A DNA stretch of 64,000 bases from Streptomyces ortus (GCF_026341275.1 NZ_JAIFZO010000002.1:7036118-7100117), one strand, 5' to 3'; positions 25,255 to 34,190 are shown, counted from the first letter of the stretch. Numbers and translations are program-made. The notes: generated by a model not told the origin, from the sequence alone.

Positions 25255-26121
25255 TCAGCCCTTGCCGAACGCGCTCGCGGGAAAGGCGCCGGCGGCCAGC
25301 GCCTTCGACGTCAGCCCCGAACCCAGCTCCGTGAGGCGCTCGACACCGGTGGCGCCCAGATGTTCGTACGGAGCCCTGTCGAGGCGGTCCGTGCTCGCCT
25401 CGATCTCCTTGCGCAGGGCGACACCGGCTTCGGTCAACTCGCCCTCGGCGGTGAGCAGTCCCCGCTCCCGGAGCCGCCCCTGGGCCGCGGTCCAGTCCTC
25501 GCGGTGCCAGCCGCGGGAGGACAGGACCCATTTCGGTGCCATGCCCTTGCCGGTGGCGGTGTGGCTCACCAGCGCCTCCACGGGGTCGAGTTCCGCGCCG
25601 AGCAGCACCGCGAGGTGTCCGTCGCCCCGGTGCTCGCGCAGCAGCGTGGCCGCGTGCCAGAGCGCGAGGTGCGGTTCGTCGGGCACCGGCAGGTCGGCGT
25701 GGGCGGCGTACAGGGGGCGTGCGGTCCGGGTGCACGCCTCCGCGGCACGCAGGGCGAGCGCCGCGGCCTCGGCGACTTCCTTCGAGGCGATCACCTCGTC
25801 CCCGAGCAGCCGTCGCAGCGTGCCGTCGGCCACCCGCAGACGGGCCGCGAGCACCACCTCCGGAGAGGCGGTCCGCCACACCTCGGGCACATGCCGCGCC
25901 ACCAGTTCATGGCGGAAGTTGTAGAACGTCGCCGTGACCGTGCCCGCCCCCACCGCCCCCAGGGGCGCGGCACGCACCGCGAAGTAGGCGGCCCTGGGGT
26001 CCGTCACCCCGACCGCGGCCAGCTCCGTGCCGAGTTCTGGGGAGAAGTACTGGCACGAGTGCAGCGGGTTGAGGACGTTGTGGCATCGGCGACCGGCACG
26101 CTCCGGCAGGGCTGTCGTCAT
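25255..26121 (-). CDS. SCO6745/SalK-family helix-turn-helix protein
   Basis: A 288-aa protein. It has the features I remember from the actinobacterial SCO6745 (SalK-like) family: RRCHNVLNPLHSCQYFSPE near the N-terminus, AAPLGAVGAGTVTATFYNF, LWHAATLLREHRGDGHLAVL in the middle and a C-terminal winged-helix-like segment WTAAQGRLRERGLLTAEGELTEAG (split here only by length). No catalytic motif is known to me. The family has no settled function; regulation is likely from the HTH. ATG 26121 removes 22 low-quality residues of an upstream start. Confidence 0.8.
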   Translation of the reverse strand: MTTALPERAGRRCHNVLNPLHSCQYFSPELGTELAAVGVTDPRAAYFAVRAAPLGAVGAGTVTATFYNFRHELVARHVPEVWRTASPEVVLAARLRVADGTLRRLLGDEVIASKEVAEAAALALRAAEACTRTARPLYAAHADLPVPDEPHLALWHAATLLREHRGDGHLAVLLGAELDPVEALVSHTATGKGMAPKWVLSSRGWHREDWTAAQGRLRERGLLTAEGELTEAGVALRKEIEASTDRLDRAPYEHLGATGVERLTELGSGLTSKALAAGAFPASAFGKG

Positions 26122-26256
26122 GCCCCGCACGTTACCGACTGGTTGGTACGCGGGGAACGGTCGGGGCGCCCATCCGGCCCCGCACACACCCGCATGGCAG
26201 AAAGAGTGGGGTATTCGTCATTGCGGCCATCCGCCCGCCCGCGAAGAATCAGGCAC

Positions 26257-27228
26257 ATGGCGCACCGAACCGTCCTCCTCGTCCTCTTCGACGGTGTCCA
26301 GAGCCTCGACGTCACGGGCCCCGTGGAGGTCTTCGCGGGCGCGGACCTCCAGGCCGGGGCACCGGGGGAGACGTACCGCATCCACACCGCCTCCCTCGAC
26401 GGCCGGCCGGTCCGCACCTCCAGCGGGCTGACCCTGGTCCCCGACCACGCGCTCGCCGACGCCCCGGCGCCGCACACCCTGCTCGTCCCGGGCGGACGCG
26501 GCTCGCGCGGCCCCGATCCGCGGGTGCTCGGCTGGCTGCGCGAGCACGGCCCGCGCGCCGACCGGCTGGTCTCCGTCTGCACGGGGGCGATCCTGCTGGC
26601 CGAGGCGGGCCTGCTGGACGGCCACCGGGTGACGACCCACTGGGCCTACTGCGAGCGCCTGGCCCGCGACCACCCGGCCGTCGAGGTGGACCCCGACCCG
26701 ATCTACGTACGCGACGGCAGGGTCGCCACCTCGGCCGGGGTGACCGCCGGGATCGACCTGGCCCTCGCGCTCGTCGAGGAGGACGTCGGCCGGGACGCGG
26801 CGCTCGCGGTGGCCCGCCACCTCGTGGTCTTCCTGAGGCGTCCGGGGAACCAGGCCCAGTTCAGCGCCCAGCTGTCCGCCCAGACGGCCCGGCGGGCGCC
26901 CCTGCGGGATGTCCAGCAGTGGATCACCGAGCACCCCGGCGACGACCTGTCCGTGGAGAGGCTCGCGGCCCGCGCCCGGCTGTCGCCCCGCCACTTCGCC
27001 CGCGCCTTCCAGGCCGAGACGGGCACGACTCCCGGCCGGTACGTCGACTCGGTCCGCCTCGAACACGCCCGCCGTCTCCTGGAGGACACCACCGACGGCG
27101 TCGAGGAGATTGCCCGGACCAGCGGCTACGGCACCCCGGAGGCCATGCGCCGAGCCTTCGTCAAGACCCTGGGCACGGCCCCGGCGGAGTACCGCCGCCG
27201 CTTCCACCCCATGAGCACCGTCCGGTGA
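26257..27228 (+). CDS. GlxA-family transcriptional regulator (DJ-1/PfpI domain + AraC HTH)
   Basis: A 323-aa regulator. Residues 1-175 form a DJ-1/PfpI class I amidotransferase-like domain: VLLVLFDGVQSLDVTGPVEV, then SVCTGAILLAEAGLL with Cys108 at the nucleophile elbow. Residues about 215-320 form the double AraC helix-turn-helix: LSVERLAARARLSPRHFARAFQ, followed by GYGTPEAMRRAFVKTLGTAPAEYR. Such proteins sense unknown small molecules through the DJ-1 domain. It is followed 44 nt later by a stand-alone DJ-1 protein, a likely target or partner. Divergent from the SCO6745-family gene. Confidence 0.92.
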   Translation: MAHRTVLLVLFDGVQSLDVTGPVEVFAGADLQAGAPGETYRIHTASLDGRPVRTSSGLTLVPDHALADAPAPHTLLVPGGRGSRGPDPRVLGWLREHGPRADRLVSVCTGAILLAEAGLLDGHRVTTHWAYCERLARDHPAVEVDPDPIYVRDGRVATSAGVTAGIDLALALVEEDVGRDAALAVARHLVVFLRRPGNQAQFSAQLSAQTARRAPLRDVQQWITEHPGDDLSVERLAARARLSPRHFARAFQAETGTTPGRYVDSVRLEHARRLLEDTTDGVEEIARTSGYGTPEAMRRAFVKTLGTAPAEYRRRFHPMSTVR

Positions 27229-27272
27229 GGGGCGCCTCAGCCCCGAAACACCCGCACCCACGAAGGGCACCC

Positions 27273-27908
27273 ATGCAGATCGCCATCGTCATCTTCGACC
27301 GCTTCACGGCCCTGGACGCCGTCGGCCCCTACGAGACCCTCGGCCGCCTCCCCGACGCGGAGACGGTCTTCGTCGCCGAGCGGCGCGGCCCCGTCCGCAC
27401 CGACACGGGCAACCTCGCCATCACGGCCGACAAAGCCCTCGCCGAGGTCCCGCACCCGGACATCGTGGTGGTCGCCGGGGGCCCCGGACAGACCCCGCAG
27501 ATGGAGAACGAGGCGCTCCTCGACTGGCTGCGCACGGCCGACGCCACCAGCACCTGGACGACGTCCGTGTGCACGGGCTCACTCCTGCTGGCCGCGGCCG
27601 GACTGCTCCGGGGCCGTCGCGCGACCTCGCACTGGCTGGCCCTCGACCATCTGGAGAGGTTCGGCGCCGAGCCGACGGGGGAGCGGGTCGTGACCGACGG
27701 CAAGTACGTGACGGCCGCCGGCGTCTCGTCCGGCATCGACATGGGCCTCACGCTGCTCGGCAGGATCGCGGGCGACGAGCACGCGCAAGCGGTGCAGCTC
27801 GCGGTGGAGTACGACCCCCGGCCGCCCTACGACGCGGGCTCCCCGCAGAAGGCACCCGCCCACCTCGTCGAACAGCTCCGCGCCCGCAGCCGCTTCCTCG
27901 TCAGCTAG
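27273..27908 (+). CDS. stand-alone DJ-1/PfpI family protein
   Basis: A 211-aa single-domain DJ-1/PfpI protein, a paralogue of the N-terminal half of the upstream GlxA regulator: VIFDRFTALDAVGPYETLG, GGPGQTP, and SVCTGSLLLAAAGLLRGRRATSHW with Cys100 at the nucleophile elbow. Related proteins include isonitrile hydratases and glyoxalase III-like enzymes; the THW/SHW pattern after the Cys is shared with the regulator. It is probably co-transcribed with the regulator. Its stop overlaps that of the convergent enoyl-CoA hydratase. Confidence 0.9.
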   Translation: MQIAIVIFDRFTALDAVGPYETLGRLPDAETVFVAERRGPVRTDTGNLAITADKALAEVPHPDIVVVAGGPGQTPQMENEALLDWLRTADATSTWTTSVCTGSLLLAAAGLLRGRRATSHWLALDHLERFGAEPTGERVVTDGKYVTAAGVSSGIDMGLTLLGRIAGDEHAQAVQLAVEYDPRPPYDAGSPQKAPAHLVEQLRARSRFLVS

Positions 27909-28684
27909 GGGGTGGCCCCGCGGCCGACCCCGCCAGGAGCGGACGTGGTCCAGGTGAACTCAGGAGACCTGCGCTCCAGGAAGGCGGCGACCCCCTCCGC
28001 GGTGTCGTCCCCCTCGCGGGCCTGCCGCGCCCAGTAGCCGTCCCGGTCGGTGCGGCCGTCGGCGAACTCCTTCGCCGCCGCCTGCGTCAGCTGGGAGCGG
28101 GACACCAGGATCCGGGCGAACTCCGCGACCCGCCCGTCCAGTTCACCGGCGGGCAGCGTCTCGTCCACCAGGCCGGTGCGCAGCGCCCGTCCCGCGTCGA
28201 TCAACTCGCCGGAGAAGAGCAGGTACTTGGCGGTCGCGGGCCCCACCAGGGACACCAAGCGCCGCGTGGAGGAGGCCGGGTAGACGATTCCCAGCTTCGC
28301 CGGAGTGATCCCGAACGAGGCCCGCTCGTCCGTGAACCGCAGATCGCACGCCGCGGCGAGCTGGCACCCGCCGCCCACGCAGTAGCCGCGTACGGCGGCG
28401 ATCGTCGGCTTGGGGAAGGCGGCCAGCGCGTCCTCCGCGCGCACGGCGAGGCCCTGCGCCTCCCCGGCCGCGCCCCGCAGCGAGGAGATGTCGGCCCCGG
28501 CGCAGAACGTCCCGCCCTCGCCGGTGAGCACGAGCACGCGTACGGCCGGGTCGTCGGCCAGCTCGTCGAGCAGGGGCGGCAGCGCCCGCCACATGTCCGC
28601 CGTCATGGCGTTGCGCTTGGCGGGGTGGCGGATGACGACGGTGGCGACCCCGTCGGCGACGCTGTGTGACAGCTGCGGCTCCAT
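27905..28684 (-). CDS. enoyl-CoA hydratase/isomerase family protein
   Basis: A 259-aa crotonase. TGEGGTFCAGADISSLRG gives the first oxyanion-hole segment and RGYCVGGGCQLAAACDLRF the second. The residue order in GITPAKLGIVYPASSTRRL, where hydratases have one catalytic Glu, lacks an obvious Glu, so it may be an isomerase or act on another acyl-CoA. ATG 28684 is preferred over a start 38 codons upstream, since the crotonase fold begins just after it. The final TAG and the TAG of the convergent DJ-1 gene share the tetranucleotide CTAG. Confidence 0.88.
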   Translation of the reverse strand: MEPQLSHSVADGVATVVIRHPAKRNAMTADMWRALPPLLDELADDPAVRVLVLTGEGGTFCAGADISSLRGAAGEAQGLAVRAEDALAAFPKPTIAAVRGYCVGGGCQLAAACDLRFTDERASFGITPAKLGIVYPASSTRRLVSLVGPATAKYLLFSGELIDAGRALRTGLVDETLPAGELDGRVAEFARILVSRSQLTQAAAKEFADGRTDRDGYWARQAREGDDTAEGVAAFLERRSPEFTWTTSAPGGVGRGATP

Positions 28685-28772
28685 GGCCCGGATGCTACGT
28701 CGTCGGTCTCGGGCCGAGCCAAACCCGTACAACCCGAAGAGTTCCGGATCCGGCACCCGGCGGACAGGATCT

Positions 28773-28819
28773 GTCACGCGCGTGACGAGGAAGCGCATCG
28801 GCGATCAGAAAACGCCGAT
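28773..28819. promoter_or_regulatory. two dyads in a divergent promoter region
   Basis: GTCACGCGCGTGAC (28773-28786) is a perfect 14-nt palindrome. ATCGGCG-N9-CGCCGAT (28797-28803 and 28813-28819) follows at once. They lie between the divergent enoyl-CoA hydratase and the RsbW-like ATPase genes and could be operators for either. Confidence 0.45.
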
Positions 28820-28914
28820 ACTCGCTGACTTCTGTTCAGTTATCCGGTACGGACCAGCGCGTTATCAACACTCGACGTGTGGTGACAATCGAGCGCAAGG
28901 GCGGCGACCGGACG

Positions 28915-29424
28915 ATGGACGACCAGGGGCGGGGGCCCGGCCCACGTCCTGAAGGCGGCGGGGAGGCGCCCCCCGAGGAGAGACCGCCGGGCCCACTGCC
29001 GTACGAGGGAGTCTGGCGGTTCACCGCTCCCGCCGTCGACTCGTCCGTACCGCAGGCACGGCACGCGGTCCGCGACCTGCTCGCCCGCCAGGGCGTACCG
29101 GTCTCGGACGACATCGTCGAAGGACTGCTCCTGATCGTCTCCGAGCTGGTGACCAACGCCGTGCGGCACGCGGCCGTGCTCTCCCCGATGCTCGGCGTCG
29201 AGATCGCCGTCGGAGCCGAGTGGGTGCGGGTCTCCGTCGAGGACAACCACCCCTACCGGCCCACCGCCCTGGAGGCCGACCACGGCCAGACCGGTGGCCG
29301 CGGCCTCCTCCTCGTGCGCGAGATCACCCGCGAGGCGGGCGGGGTGTGCGACGTCGAGCACACGGCGACGGGGGGCAAGGTGATCTGGTCGGCACTGCCC
29401 CTCACCGTCGCCCGGGCGGTCTGA
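28915..29424 (+). CDS. RsbW-like ATP-binding protein (HATPase domain, anti-sigma-factor kinase type)
   Basis: A 169-aa protein from ATG 28915; GTG 28879 is an alternative giving 12 more residues. The first 30 residues are Gly/Pro-rich. The GHKL ATPase motifs are LLIVSELVTNAVRHA (N box), SVEDNHPYRP (G1) and TGGRGLLLVREI (G2). Streptomyces has dozens of such small kinases that regulate sigma factors through anti-anti-sigma partners, but no sigma factor or antagonist is adjacent. It converges with idi at a 3-nt gap. Confidence 0.85.
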   Translation: MDDQGRGPGPRPEGGGEAPPEERPPGPLPYEGVWRFTAPAVDSSVPQARHAVRDLLARQGVPVSDDIVEGLLLIVSELVTNAVRHAAVLSPMLGVEIAVGAEWVRVSVEDNHPYRPTALEADHGQTGGRGLLLVREITREAGGVCDVEHTATGGKVIWSALPLTVARAV

Positions 29425-29427
29425 GGT

Positions 29428-30021
29428 TCACCAGCCCGCGGAGTCGCCCGTCAGTTCCCTGATCGCCGGCCGGGCCGCGTCCAGCACGGTCATGAACCAC
29501 GCCGAGAACGGGTCCTTCGCATGACGCCCGGCCAGCTCGCCCGCACTCACGAAGACCGTCGACCCGACCTCCTCGGGGTCGGGCCGCAGAGCCGACTGCA
29601 CCATCCCGACGAACAGATGGTTGAACTCCTGCTCCACCAGCCCCGACTCCGGGTCCGGGTGGTTGTAGCGGACCGTGCCCGCCTCGGCGAGGAGCGACGG
29701 GGAGACCCCCAGCTCCTCGAAGGTCCGCCGTGCGGCAGCCGCGAAGGGCGCCTCGCCGGGGTACGGGTGACCGCAGCACGTGTTGGACCAGACACCGGGG
29801 GAGTGGTACTTGCCCAGCGCCCGCTGCTGCAGCAGCAGCCGCCCCCGCTCGTCGAAGAGGAAGACGGAGAACGCCCGGTGCAGCTGCCCGGGTGGCTGAT
29901 GGGCCGTGAGCTTCTCCGCCGTGCCGATCGTGGTGCCGTCCTCGTCGACCAGTTCGAGCAAGATGGCTTCAGCGTTGCCGTTCGACGAACTGTGCGTCGC
30001 GGTGGCAGGAGTGATCGGCAT
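29428..30021 (-). CDS. idi: isopentenyl-diphosphate delta-isomerase, type I
   Basis: A 197-aa Nudix-fold enzyme interconverting IPP and DMAPP. LHRAFSVFLFDERGRLLLQQRA, the catalytic Cys region SPGVWSNTCCGHPYPGE, RRTFEELGV and EQEFNHLFVG are all type I Idi motifs. ATG 30021 has AAGGACGGGT just upstream; the ATG five codons earlier does not. It provides the DMAPP:IPP balance needed for the polyprenyl synthase and hopanoid genes about 9 kb downstream, although it lies on the opposite strand and is not part of their operon. Confidence 0.96.
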   Translation of the reverse strand: MPITPATATHSSSNGNAEAILLELVDEDGTTIGTAEKLTAHQPPGQLHRAFSVFLFDERGRLLLQQRALGKYHSPGVWSNTCCGHPYPGEAPFAAAARRTFEELGVSPSLLAEAGTVRYNHPDPESGLVEQEFNHLFVGMVQSALRPDPEEVGSTVFVSAGELAGRHAKDPFSAWFMTVLDAARPAIRELTGDSAGW

Positions 30022-30344
30022 ACCCGTCCTTCGCATCGGTCTTCAAGCCCCAAGTCTGCCGTACCGAACCGGCACTCCCGGCACCACGCGGGGTCCCGCT
30101 CGTCCGGTTCCGCCGCGCGGCCGAACCGGACATCGCACCCGGGACCGGCCGGACGCCGAAAGGGGCCGGACACCTCATCGTTCCCGCCACTACCGGTGCA
30201 GAACCGTCCAGACCGGGAGTATCCGTCCTTTCACCCGCAGGTGGCGGCCGGTTCGAACGCCGTAGCGCCACACCCGCGCTCCGCACCCGCCGGTCGACCC
30301 GCACCCGTGCGCGGCGCCTCCACCACCGGACGTACGCCGGATCG
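30022..30344. other. intergenic region, no gene seen
   Basis: The 323-nt region between idi and galE, both on the minus strand, holds the idi promoter region. I see no coding frame with Streptomyces-like third-position bias, and no convincing hairpin or operator. Confidence 0.5.
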
Positions 30345-31331
30345 TCACGCGTGGTGCAGCTGCCAGCCCCGCCAGGCCGACTCGACCATCTCGCGCACCC
30401 CGCGCCGCGCGCTCCAGCCCAGTTCCGCGGCGGCCAGCTCGGCCGAGGCGACCGCGCGCGGCGCGTCACCCGGGCGGCGCGGCTCCACGAGCACGGGACG
30501 GGTGTCGCCGGTGACCTCGCCGATGAGCGTCATCAGTTCACGCACCGAGACCCCCTCGCCGCGACCGATGTTCACCGTCAGATCACCCGCACCGCCCGCC
30601 CGGTCCGAGGCGTCCGGGGAGGCCAGCCGCCGGGCCGCCGCGAGATGTGCGTCGGCGAGATCGGCGACATGGATGTAGTCGCGTACGCAGGTGCCGTCCG
30701 GCGTCGGATAGTCGTCGCCGAAGATCCGGGGAGCCTCGTCGCGGGTCAGCCGGTCGAAGACCATCGGGACCACGTTGAAGACACCGGTGTCCGCCAGCTC
30801 GGGGGCGGCGGCGCCCGCCACGTTGAAGTAGCGCAGGCACACGGTGTCGATGCCGTGGGCGCGGCCGGCCGCCCGCACCAGCCACTCACCCGCGAGCTTC
30901 GTCTCGCCGTAGGGGCTCATGGGGGCACACGGCGTGTCCTCCGTGATGAGGTCCACATCCGGGTTGCCGTACACGGCCGCCGAGGAGGAGAAGACGAACC
31001 GCCGCACACCCGCCCCGGCGACCGCGTCCAGGAGGGTGGCGAGCCCGCCGACGTTCTCCTGGTAGTAGCGCGTGGGCTGGGCCACGGACTCACCGACCTG
31101 CTTGCGCGCGGCCAGGTGCACCACACCCGTCACCGCGTGCTCGGCGAGGACCCGCTTGAGCAACTCCCCGTCCAGGGACGACCCCTGTACGAGCACGATC
31201 CCCTCGGGCAGCCGCGCGGGAACCCCGGCCGAGAGGTCGTCGAGCGCGAGCACGCGCTCCCCGGCCTCGGCCATGGCGCGCGCCACGTGCGCCCCGATGT
31301 ATCCAGCCCCGCCTGTGATCAGCCATGTCAT
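30345..31331 (-). CDS. galE: UDP-glucose 4-epimerase
   Basis: A 328-aa extended SDR. TGGAGYIGAHVARAM is the NAD motif, SSSAAVYG holds the catalytic Ser, SPYGETKLAGEW the Tyr-x3-Lys, and CLRYFNVAGA and RDYIHVADLADAHL are GalE signatures. It interconverts UDP-glucose and UDP-galactose. ATG 31331 drops 12 non-conserved residues. It is divergent from the export cluster starting at 31639; it may provide UDP-Gal for the GT2 enzyme there, or belong with central galactose metabolism (a GH36 alpha-galactosidase lies further along). Confidence 0.93.
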   Translation of the reverse strand: MTWLITGGAGYIGAHVARAMAEAGERVLALDDLSAGVPARLPEGIVLVQGSSLDGELLKRVLAEHAVTGVVHLAARKQVGESVAQPTRYYQENVGGLATLLDAVAGAGVRRFVFSSSAAVYGNPDVDLITEDTPCAPMSPYGETKLAGEWLVRAAGRAHGIDTVCLRYFNVAGAAAPELADTGVFNVVPMVFDRLTRDEAPRIFGDDYPTPDGTCVRDYIHVADLADAHLAAARRLASPDASDRAGGAGDLTVNIGRGEGVSVRELMTLIGEVTGDTRPVLVEPRRPGDAPRAVASAELAAAELGWSARRGVREMVESAWRGWQLHHA

Positions 31332-31638
31332 GGACGCCCACCCTATGCCGGTCCGCACGGTCGCCACGCATCCGTGCTCCGGACACGGGGTCCGGGAGCC
31401 GTGCCCTGAATTGGGCCGGAATAGGCCGTGGTTTGTGGGCCGGGGCCAAAATCCACGATGATGATCGCCGAGGACGTACCGATCAGAACGTGTTGATCGG
31501 ACCGTGAACGGGCGGTGAACGGCCGCTTCCCGTCATCCGATAGCCTCTGCCGACATGCCGCCCGGCCGTCCCAGGGCGCACCCCCACCACGCACCTGCCC
31601 GGCGTCGTGCACGCCGGAACCCAGAGGAGTGAGTTCGT
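31332..31638. promoter_or_regulatory. divergent promoter region of galE and the CDP-alcohol/exporter cluster
   Basis: A 307-nt region between divergent genes. CCGATCA-N8-TGATCGG (31479-31500) is a perfect 7-bp inverted repeat and a plausible operator. Two GTGAACGG repeats follow at about 31503-31520. AGAGGAG at 31624 is the ribosome-binding site of the downstream CTG start. No further gene is seen. Confidence 0.5.
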
Positions 31639-33441
31639 CTGTCGACCGCCATCCTCACCGGTCAGCCGGTCCCCGGGTCGTCGCTCGAAAACGATCTGCG
31701 GTCCCTCGGCTTCGACGTGCGGGCCGCCCTCGACGCGGCCGACGCCGAGACGCTCCTCGCCGCCGTCCCCGCGGACCAGCGGGTGGCCGTCGTCGACTCC
31801 CGCTTCGTGGGCCACGTCCACGCGCTGCGGCTCGGTCTGACCGACCCGCGCTTCGAGGCCGCCGCGATCCCCGGCGCCGTCACCGCCAAGTCCGGGGCGC
31901 GTCCGGCGCTGGCCCGCGCGCTGCGCACCGCCTCCTCGGAGGCGTCGAACGGCTCCGTGGTGGTCGGCATCGTCGCCGACCGGGTCGCGGAGGCCCTCGA
32001 CACCGATCTGCACCGCCCCGAACTGGGCGAACTCGTCGCCGAGGTCCCCCGGGACCCGCAGGCCCGCAACGAGGCCCGGCAGTCCGTCGCCGCCGTGGAC
32101 GACGAGGCGATCCGGCTGCGTACGGCCGTGAAGTCCCGCGACGGCTTCTTCACCACCTACTGCGTCAGCCCGTACTCCCGTTATCTCGCCCGCTGGTGCG
32201 CCCGCCGCGGAATGACCCCGAACCAGGTCACCACCGCCTCGCTGATCACCGCGCTGATCGCGGCCGGCTGCGCGGCGACGGGCACCCGGCCCGGCTTCGT
32301 CGCCGCCGGCCTGCTCCTCCTCTTCTCCTTCGTGCTCGACTGCACGGACGGCCAGCTCGCCCGGTACTCCCTGCAGTACTCCACGCTCGGCGCCTGGCTC
32401 GACGCGACCTTCGACCGCGCCAAGGAGTACGCCTACTACGCGGGCCTCGCCCTCGGCGCGGCCCGCGGCGGTGACGACGTCTGGGCCCTGGCCCTCGCCG
32501 CGATGGTCCTGCAGACCTGCCGGCACGTCGTCGACTTCTCCTTCAACGAGGCGAACGCCGACAGCACGGCCGTGGGCGCCGACAGCAGCCCCACCGCGGC
32601 TCTTTCGGGCAAGCTCGACAGCGTCGGCTGGACGGTCTGGCTGCGCCGGATGATCGTCCTGCCCATCGGCGAGCGCTGGGCGATGATCGCGGTACTCACC
32701 GCGCTCACCACGCCCCGGATCACCTTCTACGTGCTGCTGATCGGCTGCGCCTTCGCCGCGTGCTACACCACCGCGGGCCGGGTGCTGCGCTCCCTGACCC
32801 GCAAGGCGCGGCGCACGGACCGCGCGGCGCAGGCGCTGGCGGACCTCGCGGACAGCGGCCCCCTGGCGGAGGTGCTCGCGCGCGTCATGCCCAGCGCCCC
32901 TCCCGTCCTGGCGCGCCTCCTCGCCGTGGCCGGCGCCGCACTGGTGCTGCTCGCGGCCTGGATCGACGGACCGGGCTGGTCGGTCGTCGTGTGCGCCGCC
33001 GTGTACGTCCTGGTGTCGGCGGACGTCGTCGCCCGCCCCCTCAAGGGCGCCCTCGACTGGCTGCTCCCACCGCTGCTGCGCGCCGCCGAGTACGGCACCG
33101 TACTGATCCTCGCGGCGAAAGCCGACGTGAACGGCGCCCTTCCGGCAGCTTTCGGGCTGGTGGCGGCCGTCGCCTACCATCACTACGACACGGTGTACCG
33201 CATCCGCGGCAACGCCGGCGCGCCGCCGCACTGGCTGGTGCGGGCGATCGGCGGGCACGAAGGCAGGACGCTGCTGGTCACCGTCCTGGCCGCGCTGCTC
33301 GCCGCCGAAGATTTCAAGGTCGCGCTCACGGCACTCGCCGTGGCCGTGGCACTGGTGGTGCTCTTCGAGAGCATCCGCTACTGGGTGACCGCCCACAGGC
33401 GCGGCGCACCCGCCGTACACGATGAAGGAGAACCCGCATGA
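31639..33441 (+). CDS. CDP-alcohol phosphatidyltransferase with extra N-terminal domain, CTG start
   Basis: About 600 aa. The frame opens just after an in-frame TGA at 31630. The only start codon behind the AGAGGAG ribosome-binding site is CTG 31639, giving (M)STAILTGQPVPGSSLE; the next, GTG 31717, would delete well-formed sequence. Residues 1-150 form a soluble alpha/beta region reminiscent of the nucleotidyltransferase part of inositol-phosphate cytidylyltransferase fusions. Residues ~180-400 are the membrane CDP-alcohol phosphotransferase with the full metal motif DCTDGQLARY...GAWLDATFD. More membrane helices follow. It transfers a phospho-alcohol from CDP to an acceptor; substrate unknown. 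Coupled by ATGA to the nucleotidyltransferase. Confidence 0.83.
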   Translation: MSTAILTGQPVPGSSLENDLRSLGFDVRAALDAADAETLLAAVPADQRVAVVDSRFVGHVHALRLGLTDPRFEAAAIPGAVTAKSGARPALARALRTASSEASNGSVVVGIVADRVAEALDTDLHRPELGELVAEVPRDPQARNEARQSVAAVDDEAIRLRTAVKSRDGFFTTYCVSPYSRYLARWCARRGMTPNQVTTASLITALIAAGCAATGTRPGFVAAGLLLLFSFVLDCTDGQLARYSLQYSTLGAWLDATFDRAKEYAYYAGLALGAARGGDDVWALALAAMVLQTCRHVVDFSFNEANADSTAVGADSSPTAALSGKLDSVGWTVWLRRMIVLPIGERWAMIAVLTALTTPRITFYVLLIGCAFAACYTTAGRVLRSLTRKARRTDRAAQALADLADSGPLAEVLARVMPSAPPVLARLLAVAGAALVLLAAWIDGPGWSVVVCAAVYVLVSADVVARPLKGALDWLLPPLLRAAEYGTVLILAAKADVNGALPAAFGLVAAVAYHHYDTVYRIRGNAGAPPHWLVRAIGGHEGRTLLVTVLAALLAAEDFKVALTALAVAVALVVLFESIRYWVTAHRRGAPAVHDEGEPA

Positions 33442-34190
33442 TCGGCCTCGTGCTGGCTGCCGGCGCCGGACGGCGTCTGCGCCCCTACACCGACACCCTG
33501 CCCAAGGCTCTGGTGCCGGTGGGACCCGAAGGCGACGAGGACAGCATCACCGTGCTCGACCTCACCCTCGGCAACTTCGCCGAGATCGGCCTGACCGAGG
33601 TCGCGGTCATCGTCGGTTACCGCAAGGAAGCCGTCTATGAGCGCCGCGAGGCGCTGGAGCAGAAGTACGGCGTCAAGATCACGCTGATCGACAACGACAA
33701 GGCCGAGGAGTGGAACAACGCCTACTCCCTGTGGTGCGGCCGTGACGCGATCAAGCACTCGGTGATCCTCGCCAACGGCGACACCGTGCACCCGGTCTCC
33801 GTCGAGAAGACCCTGCTCGCCGCCCGCGGCGACGGCAAGAAGATCATCCTCGCCCTCGACACGGTGAAGTCCCTCGCCGACGAGGAGATGAAGGTCGTCG
33901 TCGGCCCCGAGGGCTCCATGACGAAGATCACCAAGCTGATGGACCCCGCCGAGGCGACCGGTGAGTACATCGGTGTGACCCTCATCGAGGGCGACGCCGC
34001 CGACGAGCTGGCCGACGCCCTCAAGACGGTCTTCGAGACGGACCCGCAGCAGTTCTACGAGCACGGCTACCAGGAGCTCGCGAACCGCGGCTTCCGTATC
34101 GACGTGGCCCCCATCGGCGACGTCAAGTGGGTCGAGATCGACAACCACGAGGACCTCGCCAAGGGACGTGAGATCGCGTGCCAGTACTGA
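33438..34190 (+). CDS. LicC-like sugar/alcohol-phosphate nucleotidyltransferase
   Basis: A 250-aa nucleotidyltransferase. The N-terminal LVLAAGAGRRLRPYTDTLPKALVPV is the NTP-binding signature, and LANGDTVHPVS holds the metal Asp. EEWNNAYSLWCGRDAI resembles the NN-x-YS motif of phosphocholine cytidylyltransferase LicC, so CTP with a phospho-alcohol is more likely than a sugar-1-phosphate. ATG 33438 overlaps the stop of the preceding CDP-alcohol phosphotransferase, and its own 3' end overlaps the dehydrogenase by 13 nt. Predicted to make the CDP-alcohol used by its neighbours. Confidence 0.88.
   Translation: MIGLVLAAGAGRRLRPYTDTLPKALVPVGPEGDEDSITVLDLTLGNFAEIGLTEVAVIVGYRKEAVYERREALEQKYGVKITLIDNDKAEEWNNAYSLWCGRDAIKHSVILANGDTVHPVSVEKTLLAARGDGKKIILALDTVKSLADEEMKVVVGPEGSMTKITKLMDPAEATGEYIGVTLIEGDAADELADALKTVFETDPQQFYEHGYQELANRGFRIDVAPIGDVKWVEIDNHEDLAKGREIACQY

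Noticed and set aside
24247..26256. Open plus-strand frame opposite tex and the SCO6745-family gene, running into GlxA
   Set aside because: Only the part from ATG 26257 has the DJ-1/AraC fold. The upstream part is antisense to well-supported genes and rich in Arg/Gly/Val without motifs.
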